Source: Candidatus Pristimantibacillus lignocellulolyticus (GTDB taxonomy: Bacteria; Bacillota; Bacilli; Paenibacillales; Paenibacillaceae). Taken from it: a stretch of 64,000 bases of DNA. Made by a program: the position numbers and the translations under genes. The stretch spans positions 2,841,001 through 2,905,000 of the forward strand of contig CP097899.1 of assembly GCA_023639215.1 (NCBI GenBank), given 5' to 3'. Positions 24,070 to 33,073 of the stretch are shown in pieces (positions within the stretch are counted from its first letter, which is position 1; each line of letters opens with the position of its first letter). The notes below the pieces were generated by a model, which saw nothing but the letters and a program-made list of their open reading frames with translations, searched no databases and was not told the DNA's origin.

Positions 24070-25620
24070 ATGAAACATTTAGTATTACGAATTGTTATTT
24101 TAGTAATAGGACTTTCCGTCCTCTGGACTAGTCAGGCTGTAAATGCTGAACAAAATAGACAAAATGTTTTGTTAGTGTACGATAGTTATGCAACCGGCAC
24201 TTCAAAAGAGGGAAATGTTGACTCACTTAAGCGTCTCTTAGGTGGCTTAGGAGTAAATGTGACAGTCTTGGATTCTGAAAATTATGAGCAAGGTGACGTA
24301 GATGATTTTACTTACGTTATCATTTTAAGAAATCAGGTGGCACAAACTGCTGGAGTAGATGTACTTATGCGAGATATCGAACAGTATCAAGGAAAATATT
24401 TGCATATAGGTATAAACCCCTCAAAGCAATTAGTAAACGGATTACAATTGACAGTTCAATCTAAGCAATCAACAACCGTTAATATAACAATTGATGGATT
24501 CAACGACTCTTTACTATTAAGTAAAAATGATGTTATTATTCAGTCTTTTTCTGAAAATGCTCACACATATGGAACACTTGAATCTGAGCTTGATGGTATC
24601 CATGCACCATATGGACTGAACAATGATAAGTATGCTTACCTTTCTTTTTACAATGAATCAGATGTAAGTGAGTGGAGTGCAGCCTATATATTGAAAGATT
24701 GGTTAAATATATCTGATCAAGGGAAACTACATGTAATGTTAACAGATGTTTATCCATTTTCAGATTTTGATAAGTTGCGAGAGATTAGTGACACGTTGTA
24801 TGAAGCGGGTATTCCATTTTTAGTTAGCTCCAAACCTATCTTTAATAATTTTGATTATCCTGCCGCAAAACGATACGCTGAAACATTGAAATATATACAA
24901 TCACGAAATGGTACGATTATTGTAGATACTCCTGCTGTATATTCTGCAAATAGTGGGGACTTAACGATATTAAGGAAAAACATAGTATCATATATTGATT
25001 TCTTGGTAAGTCATGAAGTGGCTCCGCTAGGAGCAACGGCGGAAATGTATTGGTTTCAAGACAAGTATTATATGTCAGAAGGATTAGCCTTTTATGATTC
25101 CACAATTATGCTTCCAAATATCAAAGTAATGAGTAATCAACCAACGAATACCGTCAATACTTTCGATTCCTCGTTATATAGCATCTCCTTGGATAAATGG
25201 AAAGGGTATGCTTTGCCTAGTCAATTAATAAGCGATCTCCCCTTGAATATCGTACTAACACTAGATATAGACGAACTTGAAGGAATTGATGATCAATTGA
25301 GATGGTTATCGGGAGCTTGGTATCAGTTTCATGATTTTAAATCATCTGCACATCGAGTTACTACTGAAAAAAATGTGATTACTTCAAGCCAAGGTATTTT
25401 ACAAATTAACGACGCTGTCGTTGCTATGCATCGAAACTATACGGATATAACCTCAGATTATACTTATGTTGAAGAGCAGGATGCAAGCTTTGAGACGTTC
25501 TTTACTTTTCAAAATAAGATATTCATAATTCTTATCATTATTATTCTGATTATCTTTATGTTTTTATTATTTATTGGTTATCGAATGTATAGGAAAAAAT
25601 ATGTTAGGGAAGGAGAATGA
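24070..25620 (+). CDS. ydaL: DUF2334 polysaccharide-deacetylase-like membrane-anchored protein (YdaL-like)
   Basis: 516 residues: a signal sequence, a large extracytoplasmic region, and a single C-terminal TM (about 487-510) with a basic cytoplasmic tail. The region about 220-380 ('HVMLTDVYPFSDFDKLREIS', 'EAGIPFLVSSKPIF', 'NGTIIVDTPAVYSA') fits DUF2334, a deformed polysaccharide-deacetylase barrel found in YdaL. ATG 24070 has GAGG 8 nt upstream and starts a normal signal peptide; upstream ATGs overlapping the preceding gene lack one. The next gene's possible ATG (25617) overlaps the stop. Probable role: modification or export of the exopolysaccharide outside the membrane. Confidence 0.75.
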   Translation: MKHLVLRIVILVIGLSVLWTSQAVNAEQNRQNVLLVYDSYATGTSKEGNVDSLKRLLGGLGVNVTVLDSENYEQGDVDDFTYVIILRNQVAQTAGVDVLMRDIEQYQGKYLHIGINPSKQLVNGLQLTVQSKQSTTVNITIDGFNDSLLLSKNDVIIQSFSENAHTYGTLESELDGIHAPYGLNNDKYAYLSFYNESDVSEWSAAYILKDWLNISDQGKLHVMLTDVYPFSDFDKLREISDTLYEAGIPFLVSSKPIFNNFDYPAAKRYAETLKYIQSRNGTIIVDTPAVYSANSGDLTILRKNIVSYIDFLVSHEVAPLGATAEMYWFQDKYYMSEGLAFYDSTIMLPNIKVMSNQPTNTVNTFDSSLYSISLDKWKGYALPSQLISDLPLNIVLTLDIDELEGIDDQLRWLSGAWYQFHDFKSSAHRVTTEKNVITSSQGILQINDAVVAMHRNYTDITSDYTYVEEQDASFETFFTFQNKIFIILIIIILIIFMFLLFIGYRMYRKKYVREGE

Positions 25621-25622
25621 GA

Positions 25623-26873
25623 ATGACCATCGCAGACTTTTTAATGCTGTTCTCGGTTATTAGTATTTGGTCATTGTTGCTAGTTAATGTTGTATTAATT
25701 ATATCCGGATATTTATATTACATTAAAAATGACAAAAGAAAAATCCCTATCATTGAAGGAGAAGCACCGTTTGTCTCCATCATGGTACCTGCTCATAATG
25801 AAGCTAAAGTCATCATACAGACTGTACGATCATTACTAGCATTAGATTATCCACACGATCGCTATGAAATTATTGTTATCAACGATAATTCTTCTGATAA
25901 TAGCAAAGACTTACTTCAACATTTAAAGGAGCAACACGCTCTCAGAAACTTAGTCATTATCAATACGGATGCTGAAACAGGTGGTAAGGGTAAATCCAAT
26001 GCATTAAATATTGGGTTTCAGACAAGTAAAGGGGAAATTATTGCAATCTATGATGCAGATAATACTCCAGAAAAGAACGCTCTGAAATACTTAGTTGCTG
26101 AACTTATGAACGATGATACATTAGGAGCAGTTATTGGAAAATTTAGAACAAGAAATCGAAATGTAAATCTGTTGACACGTTTTATTAATATTGAAACATT
26201 ATCTTTTCAATGGATGGCACAAGCGGGAAGATGGAATTTGTTTCAGCTTTGTACGATACCAGGTACAAACTTTATACTCCGAAGAACGATTATTGATCAA
26301 ATTGGCGGGTGGGATACGAAGGCGATAGCTGAAGATACAGAAATTAGTTTTCAAATCTATCGTTTAGGTTATCGAATCAAATTTCAACCTAAGTCTGTAA
26401 CATGGGAACAAGAACCGCAAAATTTAAAGGTGTGGTTCAAGCAAAGAACGAGATGGGCAAAGGGAAATATATATGTCATTGTTAAAAATATTCCTTTACT
26501 ATTTGATCGTTCTGCCAAAAAAGTTAGGTTTGATATTTTGTATTTTTTATCTATATATTTTTTGCTATTGACCTCTTTAATAGTATCTGATGCCATTTTA
26601 GTTTTGCATGCTTTAGGATATGTTCAAACAACGATTGCTAGTCTTAGTTCTTTTTTATGGTTATTAGCGGTTATATTGTTTATCGTAGGAACATTTATTA
26701 CACTTGTGACAGAGAAAGGAGAAATGCGACTATCTAATGTATGGATTATTATGCTTATGTATATTACCTACTGTCAACTATGGATGGTTGTAGCTGCCTA
26801 CGGATTTTATCATTATATAAAAGATGTAATATATAAACGTGAAGTGAAATGGTATAAAACAGAACGTTTCTAG
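25623..26873 (+). CDS. ydaM: processive family 2 glycosyltransferase, exopolysaccharide synthase (YdaM-like)
   Basis: 416-residue membrane GT2 enzyme: an N-terminal TM, a cytoplasmic GT-A domain, then C-terminal TM helices, as in BcsA, IcaA and HasA. Catalytic motifs are visible: 'MVPAHNEAKVI', 'VINDNSSDNS', the DxD in 'IAIYDADNTPEKN', the acceptor TED-type motif in 'AIAEDTEIS', and QxxRW in 'FKQRTRWAKGN'. It polymerises a sugar from a nucleotide donor and probably threads it across the membrane. AGGAG sits 7 nt before ATG 25623; ATG 25617 is too close. No PilZ domain is present, so c-di-GMP must act through a partner, likely the degenerate GGDEF protein at the end of this operon. Confidence 0.9.
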   Translation: MTIADFLMLFSVISIWSLLLVNVVLIISGYLYYIKNDKRKIPIIEGEAPFVSIMVPAHNEAKVIIQTVRSLLALDYPHDRYEIIVINDNSSDNSKDLLQHLKEQHALRNLVIINTDAETGGKGKSNALNIGFQTSKGEIIAIYDADNTPEKNALKYLVAELMNDDTLGAVIGKFRTRNRNVNLLTRFINIETLSFQWMAQAGRWNLFQLCTIPGTNFILRRTIIDQIGGWDTKAIAEDTEISFQIYRLGYRIKFQPKSVTWEQEPQNLKVWFKQRTRWAKGNIYVIVKNIPLLFDRSAKKVRFDILYFLSIYFLLLTSLIVSDAILVLHALGYVQTTIASLSSFLWLLAVILFIVGTFITLVTEKGEMRLSNVWIIMLMYITYCQLWMVVAAYGFYHYIKDVIYKREVKWYKTERF

Positions 26874-26955
26874 AGATTGCAAGTTTTGAAACTAGAGAGA
26901 AAGATATTTCAGTTACACATAATTATTGACACAGTCAGAAAGCGAGGGATTAAGT

Positions 26956-29082
26956 ATGGATAAAAAACAGTTTGTGTTAGCATTTATTTTCACTTTCTGT
27001 ATACTCTTTTCTATCAATCAGAATGTAGATGCGAAGGAGTTAGGAAGTACAGAGTTGAATAAAGCTAAAGCTTCAACGCAGCTATATGAATATCAACTCA
27101 ATAGTGCATCAATTTCAGGCTATCAATCTACTAATTATCAATACTTTACGGTAGAAGATTACTGGGATGTGAAGGATGTGCAGTTAAAGCTTAATTATGA
27201 TTCATCGACTCTTGTTAACGAACATACATCTAGCTTGACAATATATTTGAATGGAACTCCGTTTCATTCTTTCCGACCAGTTGTTGCTCAAAATCAAGAA
27301 GTGTTAATTGATATACCTGCAGAGTTAATTATTTCTGGTACGAATACACTAATGATCGAAGGAAATCGGAAGACTGATAGTAATGAGGATATGTATAATG
27401 TATGTGTGGTTGAAGACTATTCTGATAATTGGTTAACAATCAAGGACTCATCTATCATCAAATTAGGTTTTGACCGACAACCAATTGAAGATAGTATAAG
27501 CCAGTTTATTAAATTGTTTAATGGAATGGATACGTTATCCGCTGAAACCAATACCGTTGTAGTAAATGAGAATGCATCAGCTACAGAATTAGAGGCAGCG
27601 ATTTATAGTCTTTCAGGTCTATCTAAATCTAAAGTAGATGGGGATAAACAGATCCCACTTTTAATGAAAAGTGATACAGAAGTTGAGCAAAAAGAATTTC
27701 TATTGTTAGTAAGCAAATATAATAATTTACCTGCCGATGTGGCTCAAAAGGTTGGGAAATTAGAAGTTGAAGATAAGGCGATCTTAAAACTCATTCAAAT
27801 TGGTCAGCAACATATTCTAGTCGTTACATCTAATAACGATGAGCTTTTAGCAAAGGCTGGTAGATATGTAGCTAATCAAGAGTTAATATCACAAACTACT
27901 GCTTCTGAAAAGTGGATTGATGTAAGTACTGAGGTTTTGACTCCTGTAGTAGCGAAAAGCCAGTATATTAAATTAACTGAAGCTGGCGATAAGTTAACAG
28001 GTCCAATGCATAACGAAAAAAGCTACTTTGTATCCTTACCTGCTAATCAAACGATAGCAGAAGCTAGTAAAATTCGGATTGATCTTCGCTACTCACAAAA
28101 TCTGAATTTTAATCGTTCATTAGTGACTGTACTAATTAATGATCAGCCTATCGGGAGTAAGAAGTTATCAGAAGTTATGGCAAATCAAGATGTGTTAGAG
28201 TTAACAATTCCTCAAAATCTTAACGTGAATGGGAATTTTACCGTAACGGTTGCTTTTGATTTGGAGATTGAAGGTCTATTATGTGTAAATAATCAAGACC
28301 AAACTCCTTGGGCTTACATTGATAACACGTCCATCATGCAATTGAATACGACTGATTTGAACGATTTACTGTTTAACTATTATCCAGCTAGTTTTTTAAG
28401 AGACGGTGGGTATAATTCTGTAGCAGTTGTTCTGCCGGAACAAACAGATAGCGCGGATTATCTTTCACTCTCAAATGTTTTCAATTTGTTAGGTCAGTAT
28501 GCACAAACAAATCACGGGGAAGTAAAGGTGTACTTTAATTCAGTTGATTCCACTTTATTAGAAAACAAACAGATTATCGCGATCGGTTCGTACAAAAACA
28601 ATCAATTTATTAGAGAAAATAATGAGCGATTGTACTTTAAGTATGACCAAAATGGTGAAGGTTTTATTTCAAATGAAAAGAAGAGCATAGAATCGGAATA
28701 TGGCAAGCGAATTGGATCATTACAATTAATCCAATCACCTGTTAGTGAAGGTTTCGGTCTAATGGTCATTACTGGTGCACAACCACAATACTACGTTCAA
28801 GCAGCTCAATTAATATCTGCTGAAAATGCATTGTGGAAATTGTATGGTGATGGTGTAATTACAGATACGGATGGTAATTTATCAATTTATCGCTTTAAGG
28901 AAGATTTGCCAACGCGCTCAACAGTATCAAATATTTTAGAGCGTAAGGATGTGCAGAATTTCGTGATTTCGGCCATGCTTACAATGACAGTTGCAATAGT
29001 ATCATTACTGTTATTAACTCGCAAATACTGGCGTAAGCGGAGGAAAAATGATGAAACGATTTCAAAACAGCTTTCTATCTGA
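26956..29082 (+). CDS. ydaN: BcsB-like exopolysaccharide synthase partner (YdaN-like)
   Basis: 708 residues: signal sequence, a long extracytoplasmic region and one C-terminal TM (about 672-694) with a very basic tail. It has the two carbohydrate-binding/jelly-roll units of BcsB-type proteins. These are seen in 'SLTIYLNGTPFHSFRP' and 'ELIISGTNTLMIEGNRKT' for the first, and 'VTVLINDQPIGSKKLSE' and 'IPQNLNVNGNFTVTVAFDLE' for the second. BcsB guides the polymer after synthesis and stabilises the GT2 subunit. ATG 26956, with GAGGGA upstream, is preferred to 26926. The following gene overlaps its end by 32 bp, showing tight coupling. Confidence 0.82.
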   Translation: MDKKQFVLAFIFTFCILFSINQNVDAKELGSTELNKAKASTQLYEYQLNSASISGYQSTNYQYFTVEDYWDVKDVQLKLNYDSSTLVNEHTSSLTIYLNGTPFHSFRPVVAQNQEVLIDIPAELIISGTNTLMIEGNRKTDSNEDMYNVCVVEDYSDNWLTIKDSSIIKLGFDRQPIEDSISQFIKLFNGMDTLSAETNTVVVNENASATELEAAIYSLSGLSKSKVDGDKQIPLLMKSDTEVEQKEFLLLVSKYNNLPADVAQKVGKLEVEDKAILKLIQIGQQHILVVTSNNDELLAKAGRYVANQELISQTTASEKWIDVSTEVLTPVVAKSQYIKLTEAGDKLTGPMHNEKSYFVSLPANQTIAEASKIRIDLRYSQNLNFNRSLVTVLINDQPIGSKKLSEVMANQDVLELTIPQNLNVNGNFTVTVAFDLEIEGLLCVNNQDQTPWAYIDNTSIMQLNTTDLNDLLFNYYPASFLRDGGYNSVAVVLPEQTDSADYLSLSNVFNLLGQYAQTNHGEVKVYFNSVDSTLLENKQIIAIGSYKNNQFIRENNERLYFKYDQNGEGFISNEKKSIESEYGKRIGSLQLIQSPVSEGFGLMVITGAQPQYYVQAAQLISAENALWKLYGDGVITDTDGNLSIYRFKEDLPTRSTVSNILERKDVQNFVISAMLTMTVAIVSLLLLTRKYWRKRRKNDETISKQLSI

Positions 29083-29905
29083 TGTAGCATTTTTATCATT
29101 TATAGTTGTCTGTATTGTTATGACAATATTTGTTTCAAGTGATCCAAATGCATACGTAGTAAATGTTATTTTGTTAAACGCTGCATTTTTAATTGCTATT
29201 ATCACTTACTTCTCAACAATGATGACAGGATTAATACTGAATTTGTTATTTATTTTTGGGTATGGCTCTTTTACAATATATCAAGCGGTAACCTTAGGAG
29301 AACTTGTAGGTACTTCTAATTATTTCTGGCTTGTTATGACGCCAATTGTGACGATATTGGCATGGTTATTAACTCAAACGAATAGAAAATTACAAGAGGA
29401 AAATGATCACCTTCAGCGACAATCTTTAACGCTTGTTATGCTTGATGAGAAAACAAGATTAAAGAATACACTTTCGTATCAGCAAGACATCACAACTTTT
29501 ATGGCTTTATCAGAAAGGTATAAAATCCCACTTACCTTGCTTGTCATTAATGTGAAGTATTGGGACGAAATAAAAAGAATTATGACCGCTGAAAAGTTTT
29601 CTAGTGCATTGCTAGAAGTTTCTGATATTAGTCAATCGCTAGTTCGAACGAATGATTCATTATATTTATTAAACAATGAAAACCCTACATGGGGTATTGT
29701 ATTGTTTACGGATATTGAAGGCGCAAGTATTGTTATTAAACGGTTTAAGGATAAAATTAATGAATTGAATGAATATGAATTTAAAGAGAAGTATGCCGTT
29801 GAACTACAATTAAGAATAGGTACAGCGCAGTATGATCCCCAAAATCCAGTATCTCCGCTAGAATTAATATCAGTAGCTAAGCGGACAATGGAATATGATG
29901 TTTGA
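29051..29905 (+). CDS. ydaK: four-TM degenerate GGDEF protein, probable c-di-GMP receptor (YdaK-like)
   Basis: 284 residues: four N-terminal TM helices (about 8-115), a short coiled linker ('QTNRKLQEENDHLQRQS'), then a GGDEF-type domain that starts 'DEKTRLKNTLSYQQD'. The catalytic GG(D/E)EF is replaced by 'NNENP' (about 208-212), so it cannot make c-di-GMP. However, 'RTND' (Arg199-Asp202) lies exactly five residues before it, the position of the RxxD inhibitory site that binds c-di-GMP. This is the pattern of YdaK, a c-di-GMP receptor for exopolysaccharide synthesis. GGAGG lies 7 nt before ATG 29051 (an ATG at 29048 is also possible). Last gene of the operon; a terminator follows. Confidence 0.83.
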   Translation: MKRFQNSFLSDVAFLSFIVVCIVMTIFVSSDPNAYVVNVILLNAAFLIAIITYFSTMMTGLILNLLFIFGYGSFTIYQAVTLGELVGTSNYFWLVMTPIVTILAWLLTQTNRKLQEENDHLQRQSLTLVMLDEKTRLKNTLSYQQDITTFMALSERYKIPLTLLVINVKYWDEIKRIMTAEKFSSALLEVSDISQSLVRTNDSLYLLNNENPTWGIVLFTDIEGASIVIKRFKDKINELNEYEFKEKYAVELQLRIGTAQYDPQNPVSPLELISVAKRTMEYDV

Positions 29906-29941
29906 AAAGTGACATTCAAGTGGGTAATATCATCTAAAACT

Positions 29942-29985
29942 AAAAGGCAGCACGCTCCTCGTTGTGAAGGGCGGGCTGCTTTTAC
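29942..29985. terminator. terminator of exopolysaccharide operon, shared with zinc ATPase side
   Basis: AAAAGGCAGC (29942-29951) pairs with GCTGCTTTT (29975-29983), extended by CGC/GCG, with A and T runs on both sides. It lies between convergent genes. Confidence 0.75.
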
Positions 29986-30024
29986 TATTTTGGTTTCACA
30001 ATTTGATTTACTAGTAGAACCGCT

Positions 30025-32178
30025 TTATCTCCGCTTACGTTCTATTAATATAGTCAAGCTGACCAGCGTAACAAATATCGTTGCTCCCATGTCAGATAGT
30101 ATCGCAATCCATAACGTAAGCCAACCTGGAATCGTTAGCAATAGAGCTATGATCTTTAATCCGAGCGATACCGCTATATTGAATTTGATAACACGATTGA
30201 CATGCTTAGCGACAGAAATTGCCTCTGGCAGCTTACCTAAGTGATCTTGCATCAATACGATATCGGCAGTCTCAATCGCACTGTCCGTTCCTTTACCCAT
30301 CGCAATCCCTAGTTGTGCTGAAGCAAGAGCAGGAGCGTCATTAATACCATCACCTATCATAGCGACTGTACCAGTAGTTGACAACTCATTCACACGGTTC
30401 ACTTTATCTTCAGGTAAAAGGCCACCGTAATACTGTGAAACTCCAACGGCAGAAGCAACTTTCTCGGCGGTCTTCTGGTGATCTCCAGTTAGCATGACGG
30501 TACGCTTAATCCCTAACTTATGCAAAGCAGTAATTACCTCTCGACTTTCTTCGCGAATCTTATCTGCAATACCGAACATGCCTAGTACTTGCTGTTCATC
30601 TGCAACTAATACCAGTGTTAAGCCTTCTTCTTTCAGCTCATTAATCCGTTGCTGTATAGTTGGCGGCATAACAATATGCGATATACTTTGTTCGTTACCT
30701 AGCCAATAAAGTTGACCATTTATCATTGCTTTAATGCCTCGGCCATTTATCGTCTCGATTTCATCTGGATCGGGGCTAATAATATTTCTACGATCTATTT
30801 CTTTCATGATCGCTTTCGCTAATGGATGTGAAGACGACTTTTCGATTGATCCTGCGACCTTGAACAAACGTGCTTCATCATATACTTCTAACTCGGAGAC
30901 ATGAGGTTCACCTTTCGTCAATGTTCCTGTCTTATCAAAGGCAAGCGTATCAATCTTACCAAGCTGCTCTAGAAAAACTCCACCTTTTACGAGAATTCCG
31001 TTCCTGGCAGTACGCGTAATGCCAGACACAATGGCAATTGGCGAAGAAAGTATTAACGCACAGGGGCAACCAACAATTAATACGGATAGCCCTTGATATA
31101 GCCATGTTTTCCAATCCCCTTGCAAGAGCAGGGGAGGTACAAGTATAACGAGCGCTGCAACAATCATAATAAGTGGTGTGTAGTACTTTGCGAATTTATT
31201 AATAAAAAGTTCAGTAGGCGTCTTTGTTTCTTGTGCTTCTTGCACGAGGTGAAGAATTTTTGCTAAAGAAGAATCTTTGTACGCTTTTTGAATGCGAACG
31301 ATAAGTAATCCTTCATTATTAATGCTACCTCCAAAAACAGACTCTCCAGTTTCTTTTTCAACAGGTAGTGGTTCGCCTGTAATCGCAGCTTCATTGACAG
31401 AACTTTTTCCTTCGGAGACGATACCATCAGATGGGATTTTCTCACCAGGTTTTATTTTGACTAGGTCACCGATTTGTAACGAAGCGATAGGTACAATGGT
31501 TTCTTGACCATCCTTTAATTTTAATGCTTCCTTCGGTGCAACTTGAAGCAACGTTTCCATTGAACGTCGAGCTTTTTCCATTCCATACCCTTCAAGCAAT
31601 TCATTAACACCGAACAATATTGCGACAAGTGTAGCTTCTTTCCATTCACCGATAGCAACAGCTCCGATTAAAGCGATTGTCATTAAAGTATCGATATTGA
31701 ATTTGAGAGTTATTAGATTTTTTAAGCCGCGGAAAAAGGTTGTGTATCCACTAATGATCGTAGCAGCTAAAAATAGAAGGATGATTGCTTGTTGTTCAAT
31801 TACTCCTTCCAGCAGTAATGCTGCAACATAGAGTATACCGGAAGTTATCAATAATGTGAGTATTTTATTATTGCTATCCGCATGGCTATGGTCGTGCCCG
31901 TGATCCCCATGACTATGGTCATGTCCATGATGTCCGTCCGCGCCATGAGCATCATTATCTGCATGGTTGTGTTCATCATTTAATTGGAGTGCAATGTAGG
32001 CACCATCCGACTTTAATATTTTATTAACCTTAGTCATCGAGATTTGGGGACTAATCGTAAGTTTGCCAGAGTTATAATTTAGAGTTGAGTCTTTTCCATG
32101 CTCCAATTGTTTAAGTTCATCTTCAATGCGCTGTGCACAACCGCCACAGGATAGTCCTTTCACTCGATATTCATTCAT
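30025..32178 (-). CDS. cadA: Zn/Cd/Pb-exporting P-type ATPase (CadA/ZntA type)
   Basis: 717-residue P1B-2 ATPase that exports Zn(II), Cd(II) or Pb(II). One N-terminal HMA domain ('VKGLSCGGCAQRIEDEL') is followed by a long His/Asp-rich stretch of 'HGHDHSHGDHGHDHSH' type, a zinc-buffering segment. The intramembrane 'CPCALILSSP' and the lack of copper-pump late motifs place it in the Zn/Cd branch; 'DKTGTLTKGEP', 'SSHPLAKAI' and 'GDGINDAPALASA' are intact. ATG 32178 with AGAAGGA upstream is preferred to ATG 32220, because codons before it overlap an ArsR-type palindrome. It is divergent from the sensor gene at 32376. Zn against Cd preference cannot be read here. Confidence 0.92.
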   Translation of the reverse strand: MNEYRVKGLSCGGCAQRIEDELKQLEHGKDSTLNYNSGKLTISPQISMTKVNKILKSDGAYIALQLNDEHNHADNDAHGADGHHGHDHSHGDHGHDHSHADSNNKILTLLITSGILYVAALLLEGVIEQQAIILLFLAATIISGYTTFFRGLKNLITLKFNIDTLMTIALIGAVAIGEWKEATLVAILFGVNELLEGYGMEKARRSMETLLQVAPKEALKLKDGQETIVPIASLQIGDLVKIKPGEKIPSDGIVSEGKSSVNEAAITGEPLPVEKETGESVFGGSINNEGLLIVRIQKAYKDSSLAKILHLVQEAQETKTPTELFINKFAKYYTPLIMIVAALVILVPPLLLQGDWKTWLYQGLSVLIVGCPCALILSSPIAIVSGITRTARNGILVKGGVFLEQLGKIDTLAFDKTGTLTKGEPHVSELEVYDEARLFKVAGSIEKSSSHPLAKAIMKEIDRRNIISPDPDEIETINGRGIKAMINGQLYWLGNEQSISHIVMPPTIQQRINELKEEGLTLVLVADEQQVLGMFGIADKIREESREVITALHKLGIKRTVMLTGDHQKTAEKVASAVGVSQYYGGLLPEDKVNRVNELSTTGTVAMIGDGINDAPALASAQLGIAMGKGTDSAIETADIVLMQDHLGKLPEAISVAKHVNRVIKFNIAVSLGLKIIALLLTIPGWLTLWIAILSDMGATIFVTLVSLTILIERKRR

Positions 32179-32202
32179 TGACTGTCCTTCTTTCAAATTA
32201 AT

Positions 32203-32222
32203 ATATGAATACTTACTCATAT
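32203..32222. promoter_or_regulatory. ArsR/SmtB-type operator before cadA
   Basis: ATATGAATACTTACTCATAT is an imperfect palindrome (ATATGA-TA--TA-TCATAT), the usual form for CzrA/CadC/SmtB sites. It lies just upstream of the cadA start and within reach of the divergent regulator promoter. Confidence 0.65.
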
Positions 32223-32375
32223 GATATGCTGAATGAGAAAATATGTCAACGATCTTTCATTCATTGTTGAAGCTATATTAATGAGTATGAGTACTCCACC
32301 ACTAGAGATGATGACTGACTTATCCGTAATCTTTCTGATATAATAAATAAAATGAATGAAAAGGCGGTATAAAAG

Positions 32376-32753
32376 ATGGTTCGTATAGTGGAAGAGAATT
32401 GCGACGATACTTGTTTGGGCACCGAGACTAATCTCAATCATTTGAGTGATAATAAACTTGATGAGAAAACTGCACTTGATTTGGCCGACACATTTAAAGC
32501 GTTAGGTGATCCAACACGAGTGAAGTTAATTCATGCTCTACTTAATAATGAATTATGCGTACATGATCTATGTGTAGTATTAGGCATGACGCAATCTGCC
32601 GTGTCTCATCAGCTCCGGTATTTACGGGATGTAAGGATGGTAAAGCGACGTAAAGAAGGCAAGACCGTATACTATTCAATAGACGACGATCATGTGAAAG
32701 AGATTTATATCCAAACGTTGAATCATTTACAGCACACTTCAACTCATGATTAG
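32376..32753 (+). CDS. ArsR/SmtB-family metal-sensing repressor (CadC/ZiaR-like)
   Basis: 125-residue winged-helix repressor, divergent from cadA. The HTH reads 'FKALGDPTRVKLIHALLNNE' and 'VLGMTQSAVSHQLRYLRD'. Two metal sites are suggested. One uses N-terminal cysteines ('ENCDDTCLG') with the alpha-3 cysteines in 'ELCVHDLCVV', as in CadC/ZiaR. The other is the alpha-5 site 'DDDHVKEIYIQTLNHLQH' with the Asp/His and His/His spacing of SmtB/CzrA zinc sites. It should bind the palindrome at 32203 and release it on Zn(II) or Cd(II). The ribosome binding site is AAAAGGCGG; a promoter with TATAAT at 32339-32344 precedes it. Confidence 0.9.
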   Translation: MVRIVEENCDDTCLGTETNLNHLSDNKLDEKTALDLADTFKALGDPTRVKLIHALLNNELCVHDLCVVLGMTQSAVSHQLRYLRDVRMVKRRKEGKTVYYSIDDDHVKEIYIQTLNHLQHTSTHD

Positions 32754-32791
32754 CTATATGACAACACTCAGTCGTACATAGAAGAAGAGTG

Positions 32792-32836
32792 GCGATCAAT
32801 TTTCGGTAATTAACTGGAAAGTGGTCGCTTATTTTT
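32792..32836 (+). terminator. terminator after metal sensor gene
   Basis: GCGATCA...TTTTC pairs with GGAAA...TGGTCGC (imperfect) and is followed by TTATTTTT. Apart from this and the ribA promoter, the 32754-33073 gap holds nothing recognised; no FMN riboswitch was seen. Confidence 0.6.
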
Positions 32837-32987
32837 GTAAATGTTACTTTGCACTAGCTTGTGAAATACTATAAGTGATTATGTACCATAATAATAAAAA
32901 CGCACACAATTCAATGAGTACATGTCAGAAAATTTATTTGAACAATGTTCATATTTGCTGAAAAACATAGGTTACATTAAAGTACCT

Positions 32988-33018
32988 ACTTACAATAAGT
33001 AAGCAAGTATGGAATAAT
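32988..33018 (+). promoter_or_regulatory. ribA promoter with HxlR/DUF24-like operator
   Basis: CTTAC-AATAA-GTAAG (32989-33003) overlaps TTACAA (32990-32995). After exactly 17 bp comes AATAAT (33013-33018). Sequence and geometry match the nitroreductase promoter at 10867-10898. Confidence 0.62.
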
Positions 33019-33073
33019 GATCATGTAAGACTTAGATTAGGTACTCAAATTCATCTAGAAGGAATGATATACA

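Noticed and set aside
29909..30244. Plus-strand ORF of 111 codons opposite cadA
   Set aside because: It crosses the terminator and then runs antisense to the C-terminal end of the ATPase; it is a shadow frame.
32880..33073. FMN riboswitch before ribA
   Set aside because: The leader is short and AT-rich, with none of the conserved RFN element blocks; only the palindromic operator and promoter are seen.
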